From: Nepenthes gracilis
Lineage: Eukaryota; Streptophyta; Magnoliopsida; Caryophyllales; Nepenthaceae
Direction of reading: 5' to 3'
DNA length: 64,000 nt
Assembly: GCA_033239525.1 (NCBI GenBank)
Contig: BSYO01000016.1
Coordinates: forward strand, 2,881,333 to 2,945,332
Of this stretch, positions 55,569 to 64,000 are shown piece by piece (the stretch's first letter is position 1; every line of letters starts with the position of its first letter). Both the position numbers and the translations under genes were made by a program. Below the pieces are notes generated by a model. The model saw only the letters and a program-made list of their open reading frames with translations, did not search any database and was not told the origin of the DNA.

Positions 55569-57721
55569 ATTTTCCCCACTAATAGAAATTTCGTCATTGA
55601 AATTTGACGAACCTTAAGATTTATAATTGGGAAAAAAATCCTTTCATAATTCCTTCTTCATGATCTTATGTCACATTTTTGATCAAATGACTTATCCTAG
55701 TGGGCCTTTTCCCAATGAATCATCCTATTTTTCAATACCTCAGGTTAGAGTCTTATCATAAGATAAATTTCTAATCTCCTACAAGGCTTAATTCGATCAC
55801 GTACCTATTTTCTTAATCATTAAATTATGGGAGATTTCATGACAATCCTCAAAATCTACGCAACTCAAATTATATTGACTATTTTCCAATTTAATTCAAT
55901 ATCACATGAAACCTCAATCTTATTGGAAAATCTCTAGGTTATAGGCATGTAATGCTTCAACTGCATTACTTTGATTGACCATTTATTTGTATACTAAATA
56001 AATTACAATTATTATCCATTAATTCATTGAACACCTAGATTAAACAGTAGCTATAGGCTCAAGAAAATTTCAACGATATCGATATGCTCAAGGCAAAACC
56101 TATAATTCTTAAATAACAACCAACATCGAAAATACAATCAAGCAATTAACCCAAATTTGGCATAACCTCGAGTTACTACTAAAATCTCAAAAATTGAATA
56201 TTTAACAACTTACTATTGCATTAGTACACTGAGAAGTCAACTTGCTCATTGTTCACCTTCCATAATCCCTATGAAGTATGAGAACATCTTAAATCTAAAG
56301 ACTCCCACTTGCTAACTCTAAACCACGGGTGGAATAACTTTGATTATGGACCTTTTCCCCACTTAAACCAATGGCATCCACCCACATACGATGTAGAAAA
56401 ATCTTAATCCTAGATCTTGTTCAAAGCATCATATTCTGCTATAATTCATTAGATTCATCAAGGATTAATTCAAACGACTCATTTGACAATTTATTCTTCA
56501 TTCTTCAAACACTACATTTATGTATCTTATCCCAACGGATACTGAACGCTATCAAGCCAAATGCCCCATGGGAATCACAAAACCTCGAAGAACACTTTAA
56601 CATATATCATTCCGAATTCACATAGACCCAAGAGAAATAAATACTCCGTGACATCAATGGGTTCTTCCCAAGCGAGCTATTCCTCAAGCTCTTCAGAATC
56701 ACATTCAAACCATCAAAGGAGTTACATGCTCAACACAACATCTTCCTTCCAAAAATATTTCCAAATAGTCACATGATCAAAATTTCTCAATGGCCTCCAA
56801 ATGTGGTCTCATACACTAAATAAATTGGACATAAATCCTCATTAAATGATCTACAAGCTAGACGATACTAATTCCCCGATACCTCGATCAATAAGAACTA
56901 ATGCTCCAAACCCCACAACCTTATTACAGGGTGTAATACCCTTTACTATTTCAATTCACGTTGAAATGGCGATTCACCCACCAACTATCATCAAAATCCG
57001 ATCAAAACTTGATGCCTCAAAATAAATTAATTCAACCCGGTCAATCATATCTACAGACCCAAGTAAATGTTATAGACCTCAATAACGCTAGTATCAAATC
57101 TAGATCTTTAAATAAATGAATAAACTTAGGAATCACAAATGCAAATATAGATTTGAGATCTCAAAATAATACATACGCTACAATATCAAAATCTAAAAAT
57201 CTCACCTTCCATAACGGTAGACAACCTCTATACCTTATGCCATCTCCGTAAAACTCAATCCAAGGTATTAGACTTTTTCACTGTCCAACCCGGAGATACA
57301 AACAATTCTCAATCTGGTGACTGAACTGTCTATGACTTAGAATATGCTCCCAAGATCTCTTCAAGAAGATATTTATCCATAAATCATTCACAAACATATA
57401 CTACGATATATCTTTATCCTCCCGAATAATGAGTCACCGCAATACTATTTCAAACCTCAATATCCATATTCTAACTTATGTGAGGTAAATATTACCATAT
57501 CTCCTTCCGGATACGGGACCACCACAGCTAGATGATCAAATCCAACTTTTAATTCTAGTTTAGTTCTATCTTAAGCCATTAAAATTAGGATAACTAGAAC
57601 TACCTAGTCTAACTAAATTATCCTACATTTTCATCTACTTATTCAATCCTTCTTATTCTATCCTAACTTCCACATAATATTCCAATCAAACCTAAAATAT
57701 ATCTTTCTTTGATACGATCTC
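55569..57721 (-). mobile_element. Internal region of the minus-strand gypsy element
   Basis: On the minus strand it opens with a decayed primer site TCGTATCAAAG (57706-57716) next to the right LTR and closes with GGTTCGTCAAATTTC..GACGAAATTTC and GGGGAAAA at the left LTR, the common gypsy 3' end. In between I recognise no protease, RT or integrase domain, so it is deleted or a non-autonomous form. Confidence 0.5.
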
Positions 57722-59220
57722 TGACGTCCCGTATCTAAATCGAAAATCGATAAGAGTCCGACTGTAATACGGATATCAGCCAAATATAAAAACCTATAAA
57801 CACAATATACAAATTTACAAGTATATCACAGGATCCAAAAGCCACAAAATTACACGTGACGCCTATATCATAACTCCTGTACGACATTGGTTCATAATAG
57901 ATGCCACTGGATACCCAACTATCCATACAAATCTATAAAAGCATAAACATTCATCCTTAAAGCGGAAACTATACTACGAAAATATCATCATCAACATACA
58001 TAGATACTAATATATAAATCCATCAGAAATATAAAATAACCCATCAAAAAGCTCAAGGCTAGACAACTAAATCTAAGGTTGTCTTCCAACGTCTGTAATA
58101 CCTAACTGACTCAAACCTCTACCCTGCCTCAACGGGTGCAACTCATACTCATTTGGAGGAAAGAAAATAGTAATGGTAAGTTAAAGCTCAGCAAAATACA
58201 AAAAAATATCTAAGAGCATGCAATTCATATTCAAAATATAACGATATATACATATGAATATGTGTAGGAATAAATGACAATGACTAATTTTTAAAACATA
58301 CATGAAAGGTTAAATTTTCATAAAGCCATTCAATTCCTTTATTTCATTCATGATTTCTTATCTGATGAAATTATATTAAGGTAGGCCAAAATATATTATC
58401 TGATAAATACTTTAGGTCCTAATTCTTAACTTCTTATTTTCTTGAAAAATTCTACTCGTAAATCCAAAATTTGTATAGTTCTCACTCCAGGAGAACAATT
58501 CATAGTCGAAACCCATAGTCGAAATCCATAGCTAAAACTCATGGCCAAAACCTATAACTGAAACCCGTGGCCTAACCTCATAATTAAAGCCCATAGTCGA
58601 AACCCATAGCTGAAATCTATAGCTAAAACCCATGGCCGAAACCTGTGGCCAAAACCTACAACCAAAACTCATAACTGAAACTCGTGGCCAAAGCCTATAG
58701 CTTAATTGCATAATGTCCCCCTTCTTATCATTTTAAATAAAATTGATTCAAAATAGTATTCTTTCACTTTCTCTCTCCATTTCTTTCTCTTCTCTTATTA
58801 TCTCTCTCTTTATTCTCTCAAACTCCCAAACAATATGGTCTAGAAAAATGATAAAAATTCTTATATAATCTAATAGACACACAAGTATCAATCGGGTATC
58901 CATCAAACATGAGGCTAAAAAGCTATAAGTGCATGAGCATACTTCATGTACAACCTCAGGTGCACTGTCACTGCCATGCAAGCACAAGTGTGCTCTACAA
59001 GTGCCAATCCATTCTCTTATGCACATAAGAGTGTGGCCTAGAACTACATCAGGCCACATCTCTCAATTTGGTGCACGAGCACCTCAGGTGTAGATTAGGA
59101 ACCAATCCAATTTTCTTAATTACTTGATTTATCACTCGAACATAGAATCATTCTCAATAATTTATTTAATTAACTTAATTTTTGATAATATAAAATATAA
59201 ATTAAAAATCATGTATTACA
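57722..59220 (-). mobile_element. Gypsy LTR (5' LTR position), partly different from E1
   Basis: 1499 bp; minus-strand start TGTAATACATG at 59220 and end CGGGACGTCA at 57722. The left kilobase matches E1 closely. The right part (from about 58741) has a different U3 with GCTCGTGCACC/GTGCATAAG-type motifs and TATA GATTATATAA (58861-58870). About 450 bp present in E1 (51700-52140) are missing. Confidence 0.55.
58500..58700. repeat. 13-bp minisatellite in the right LTR
   Basis: About 15 imperfect copies of CCCATAGTCGAAA-type units; counterpart of 51502-51676. Confidence 0.8.
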
Positions 59221-59700
59221 ATTTAACCTGTAAGCCTTTAAAAATCTAGAAGTGACATAAATACTAAAATTTCATTAGTGCTAGATATTCATATGACAGT
59301 AAAGCAAAATTCATAAGAATAGTAGAAGGTGTCCAATTCTATTATTAAAACAAATTTAAAAATTTTTTTGACAGAATTCAATAGTTGGGATTAAATCAAC
59401 TATATGTTAATATGTTTGAACCATTGGTTGTTAGTTGATTTTTACTAACACATTTACTATGACTGACTTAAGAAGTCTAATAATTTTTTTTTCAATAATT
59501 GTTTAATTTTTGACTTTTTTTACCATTAATATTTATGTTACTTTATCTTATACAATGCTTTGCTAGATATTGGGAAGGCGCCATCTCTTAAAGAGGTCAA
59601 ACCCATTTTTTATTTAATGATTGTTATTTAACTATTTTTAAAATAAAAAATTAGTTAAAATCAGTTATTAAATTATAACTATCTATTTTAAAATATATAG
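59221..59700. other. AT-rich intergenic DNA
   Basis: No supported feature. Confidence 0.5.
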
Positions 59701-60218
59701 TTAAAATATAAAAAAAATAATTTTCATTTCTCAAAGAAATAAAGCCACCCCTAACTGTACTTTGGTAGGGATATAATTGATGATTCTTGTGTTAGATTAA
59801 TGATTATAATCTAAAATTTAATTTTTTTTCTAGACCAATAACAGGTAAATTATTTCAGAACAAAAATAAATTTAAGACACATGGCCAGGCTAAGGAATTC
59901 AGTATGTATTAATGTAGTAAAAAAAAGTTATAATCTAGTTAAAATATAAAAAAAATAATATTCATTTCTCAAAGAAATAAAGCCACCCCTAACCATACTT
60001 TGGTAGGGATATAATTGATGATTCTTGTGTTAGATTATTAACACATGCTGCAGTATTTAAAATGGTGTTATAATCTAAAATTAGTTAGATTTTTTTTCTA
60101 GACCAATAACAAGTAAATATATCGTCAGAACAAAAATATCCCAATTTAGTAAGACACATGGCCCACTTGCATAAGGAATTCTATATCATTAATGTGAGTA
60201 TAAAAAAATGTAATCATT
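59701..60218. repeat. Tandem duplication, 238-bp unit
   Basis: TTAAAATATAAAAAAAATAA starts at 59701 and 59939. The copies share AAAGCCACCCCTAAC..TACTTTGGTAGGG, ATTGATGATTCTTGTG and TTTTTTTCTAGACCAATAAC. The second copy has an extra ~30 bp (near 60040) and is better preserved at its right end. Confidence 0.85.
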
Positions 60219-61260
60219 AGTATTCCATCAATTCAAAATTTAAACTTTGATTTGCCACTTATAAAATTAAAAATATAGTCAAACTATAATTAATAAAAAA
60301 GTTCATCCAATGTTAGATTTTTTATTAATCGGTTGTCTTTCATATCAAATATGTAACAAATAAAGCAAATCTTATTGACTATATTTTTTAATACGGCTTG
60401 CTTTCACAGTTAGATTGGACAGGCTATATTGATATAAAAGTTTTCAATACAGATATATACCCATATAAATATTTATCTGAGGCCCACAATTGTGGCATTA
60501 TATTCTAGTATTGGAAAATTATTTTAATATTTTAAATTTTTTTTCAAAAAATATAATTAAATATAATATTTGTGGATATATTATTTTTAATAATTTTAAT
60601 ATTTACTTAAAATTATTTTTTAAAATTATATATTTAAATTTTTCTTCAATATTATACGATAAAAATCATAATCATTTTAATAAATGTATCAATAAATAAA
60701 AATAATTAACTTAATATTAGATTTTGGATGGTATAATGAGTATATGAATAAAATATTTTCAAAAATATTTAATTATTTTAAATATTTTTTAATCAATATC
60801 CATAATCAGTTTAATTGTTTGAATATTTTTGTTATACAAAATAGTTAAAACAGAACAAAACAAATATATGGTCTTCCATTACATAGTAAGTCGGGTTTTA
60901 TTGTTTTTGATATTTATTTCTTATAATTGAGTTTTTTCTATTAATATAACGTCTTGAATTGTCACTCTCTAAAAAAAAATATTTTTAATAAATAGAATAC
61001 TATTATTTCTTTTCTTCACATATGTAGAAATAAAGTGTAAAATATTATTAATATAAAGATTAATAATATAATATGTATATTTTGTATGAAATAATTAATT
61101 ATTTAAAATTATAAATTATAATTTAAATAAAAAATATTTAAATTATCATTTAGAATATTGACAAAAGAAATATAAAAAATTTTATTAAATATTTTATATT
61201 TATTTATAATAATATTAATTGTTTAAAAAATTACAAAAAAAAGTTTGTGAATATTTAAAA
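60219..61260. other. Very AT-rich intergenic DNA
   Basis: Long A/T tracts; the 69-codon ORF at 60490-60699 is compositional. Nothing recognised. Confidence 0.5.
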
Positions 61261-61987
61261 ATTTTAAAATAGTAACTAAGTGATTGGGTTAAATCGTTTT
61301 GGAGGTTAAAAATTTATTTTAAGATAAGGTTCTAACCTAGATTTGGATAGGACTCATGAGATAATAGGGATTTCGATGATTCATTTGGTTAAGACTTACT
61401 AAGATAAATCATTTGATTATGGATTTGACATATGATCGTGCATAAGGAATTCGTAAAGGATTTGTCCCAATCGTTGAATTTTACAATTTGTTAAATTTTA
61501 AGGACGAAATTTCTATAAGTGATACAGAGTTGTAATGTACTGATTTTTAAATATCATAATTATATATAATTAATGTAATATAATCAAAATTAGGCTTAAT
61601 TTATATGAAAAAAAATTAAATTTTGGGATCGTGGGAAGTGTTGGCGAGGAAGGCCCACCTGGCGCGTCGAACGGCAGTGAGTGGTGCACTCACCGTGCAT
61701 CAGCCAGCACTCGAGTGTTGGATTACGAGTGATTGGTCGCTAAGGCATGTGTAAGATGTATCACAAACGTATAATTTCTATTTTTTGCACTAATGGCAAG
61801 CCTCGAGTGTGCTTTGAGTGTCAAGCCCACTGTTTTTAGCACCAAGGTGTTGGTTGAGCCTCCTTTAAGTAGAGGTCTACCTAATTTAATTTTTGACTCA
61901 TTTAACATAATTTTTTTATATATTTAATTTTAATTTTATTAGTTTAATTAATTATAATTGCCATAATTTAAAAATTCGGGCATTACA
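61261..61987 (+). mobile_element. Truncated gypsy 3' end plus LTR
   Basis: Internal tail 61261-61530 ends GGACGAAATTTCTATAAG, the usual sequence before a gypsy LTR. The LTR (61531-61987, 457 bp) starts TGTAATGTACTG and ends GGGCATTACA. Its U3 keeps CTGGCGCGTCG and CTCGAGTG-type motifs. The left side is lost. Confidence 0.65.
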
Positions 61988-62280
61988 TATTACGGTGATG
62001 ATGGAACAGCTTATGGCTTTTTTTTTTCCCTAATGAATTGTTTTGCCATTTTAATTTTCTATCGGCTATTGTACTCAGCATATTGTTAAAAGATGACTTT
62101 CGAGTATTCCTTGATCCCCTAAACCACGATTATTTAAATTACTGCAACTACATAGGGTTAAATAAATAATTATTCAACACGTCCAAACTAAATATAAATG
62201 ATTATTTGACATTTAAGTTGTTATTTAAATCAAAATTTCGGATAGTTTTACCTAATTTAATAAAATTGAAACAATATTTT
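61988..62280. other. AT-rich intergenic DNA
   Basis: No supported feature. Confidence 0.4.
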
Positions 62281-62880
62281 AACCGTATATTATAAAAATG
62301 TATTTTATACCTTAATTTAAGGGTAAATTTAATGTTCTAAATTAAGCTTAAAAAGATAATTTAGACTTTATCTTGTATAAATATTACTCTAACTTAATTG
62401 ATTTAGATATTAAATTTAATTTTAAAAAACTAAATAAAAATTAGATAATTTAAAGCGGATTTTTAGATCTTGATAATTCAGATGCTATATATATATATGC
62501 TATAAATTAAAATAAGAAGTAAATGTGCAAATGATGATCTAAAAAATAATAATTCCCCAACCCTTAGATGTATTTTTTTGTTATAAAATATATTTTGTGT
62601 AACCAAATTATCTAACCTTATTCAACTCTATTTATTTTTTTAAAGTGAATTTATGTTTATCTAATTGGAGAAATTTAAAGCAATAATTATCAAAGTTATA
62701 GGATAAAATTTTATTTTATGCCATAATTTACCGTGTAAGTTAATGTTAATCTAATGTTATGAAATTAAGGTCAAAAATATAATTTTAGAGTTTATATTAT
62801 ATAAATGTTATTCTAAATTTATTAATTTATATACTATGTTCAATATTTGAAAATTAAACTTATATAAAATTTAAATAGTT
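62281..62880. repeat. Diverged direct repeat pair
   Basis: 62281-62450 and 62701-62880 share a block order: TTTTAT.CC[AT]TAATTTA..GTAA.TTAATGTT, AAATTAAG, TTATA.[AT]TATAAAT.TTA..CTAA and ATTTAATTTTAAA-type segments. Strongly diverged; family unknown. Confidence 0.5.
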
Positions 62881-63587
62881 TAATTTAATACATATGATAT
62901 TGCTATTTTTAATGGCAATTGGTTCAACTGAAATGCATAATAAATTATTTGATTTGCCCATGTTTTATTGCCAATTGTTATTAAATATACCATTTGTGCT
63001 CAATTCTTACATAAAAATTACTTTAACAGGAGAAAATTATTAACATTATTCTCAGTTTATCTGTTATTTTTTTTCAATTTCAATATTAGATTTTATTTTT
63101 ATAGCCTATTGTTTTGTTTATATAAGATAAATATTGATATTAAAATAAAATTTAAAAATAAAGATGAAAAAAGATAAAAATTAAGAATTGAATTAGAAAA
63201 GATATAAAGTTCAGAATTTTTTAACAAATTTTCCTTTAACAGTTCTCATATATCATTCGTTAGTAGTTTCTCATAATTTTTAGTTTTTTTTTTTTTAATT
63301 TTTCCCTTTTTTTGGGCTATTTTCATTTTTAATATTTAAATTAATATCAAAATTGTCGAAACTGAATGACATATTATTCCCTAGCAATAATTATTCATAC
63401 ATATATTATAATAATTATTTTCAACGAATAGCGATTCTCACCCTTTTTTAAAAAATAACTATTCACATATGATAATTATTTTCACAAAATCCTTATTCTG
63501 CCCAAATCTAATGTAATTAATATTTAACTATATAAGAATTAAGTTATTATAGAATATTGTAAATTTAGTTTATTAAATTGAATATAT
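62881..63587. other. AT-rich intergenic DNA
   Basis: Pyrimidine-rich stretch near 63230-63320; no exon or element recognised. Confidence 0.5.
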
Positions 63588-64000
63588 ATTTTTTGATAAG
63601 TAAATAGTTTAATATATTATTTTGAAAATATTATATACAAGATTCAAGGGCATTTAAAAGAAGTGTCAAAAGAGTCTCGATTATAACCTACATCACAATA
63701 TTCCTAGCTCGACACTGGAAAGCCAAGAAACCGTCAAAATGAATTTAAAAGCAAATCATCAATAGAAATGGTAACAATTAGATACACTAGAAATGTCACT
63801 ACTCATAAGCTCCACCACGTAGGGGTTACAGAGGATGAGTGTCATCACAGAGGATGTTATTATAAGATAAAAAATTTATAATAGATCCGATAATCTTATC
63901 CTCATTGAAATAAAAAATACATCAAAGATATAACTATTATAATCTCTCAACTGAATTGAGTTATGATTGCTAGGCTAACCTTAAGCAAAGGTTAGTGCAA
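63588..64000 (-). mobile_element. LINE-like 3' end running off the window
   Basis: The + strand reads TTTTTTGATAAGTAAATAG, i.e. a minus-strand tail TTTACTTATCAAAAAA; the same T-run plus G[AG]TAAGTAA form marks the insertion at 14111. The rest (63640-64000) is less AT-rich than its flank but no RT domain is present, as expected for a 5'-truncated copy or UTR. Confidence 0.45.

Overview
The window is AT-rich nuclear DNA of a flowering plant. The evidence is a spliced plant-type mitochondrial carrier gene with GT-AG introns, many Ty3/gypsy LTRs (with iMet-type primer sites), a copia-type LTR, MITEs, LINE tails and a plant pararetrovirus relic. The species cannot be named from the sequence. I find no bacterial-type operon, CRISPR array, tRNA or rRNA, and nothing I would call a wholly new biological system.

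The one convincing host gene is on the minus strand, 49107 to 19623. It has seven exons, all in the window, with consistent intron phases, and encodes 341 residues in 1026 coding bases. It is a mitochondrial carrier of the coenzyme A transporter type (Arabidopsis CoAc1/CoAc2, yeast Leu5, animal SLC25A42 group). Introns 1 and 2 are ordinary (1193 and 105 bp). Introns 3, 4, 5 and 6 are 7.8, 6.5, 5.4 and 7.4 kb. Each of these four holds one primary Ty3/gypsy LTR of about 2 kb in the + orientation, antisense to the gene. Three of the four were hit again by further insertions (C holds D and J; G holds H; A holds B, and B holds M).

Downstream of the gene (1-19600) is a layered repeat zone: microsatellites, LTR-like fragments, a copia-type solo LTR (4621-5399) whose empty site is visible in a paralogous repeat near 19.2 kb, and a decayed pararetrovirus reverse transcriptase/RNase H relic. 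That relic is split by a solo LTR (8262-10289, target duplication AAATC) and by a two-LTR gypsy element (10456-17974, target duplication TAGCA). The gypsy element has lost gag, carries a LINE tail, and has many stops. A MITE (18601-18830) follows.

Upstream of the gene (49108-64000) are the probable promoter, a 220-bp MITE with a perfect 10-bp target duplication (49881-50100), a gypsy complex on the minus strand (50715-59220) with a nested solo LTR, GC-rich blocks and 13-bp minisatellites, then AT-rich DNA with a 238-bp tandem duplication, a truncated gypsy end (61261-61987) and a LINE-like tail running off the window.

The points most worth following are the parallel antisense LTR load in four introns of one expressed-looking gene, the 302-bp higher-order minisatellite inside a 3-kb solo LTR, and target-site duplications whose mismatches are almost all transitions. 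All element boundaries and families were read by eye, without alignment or database search.
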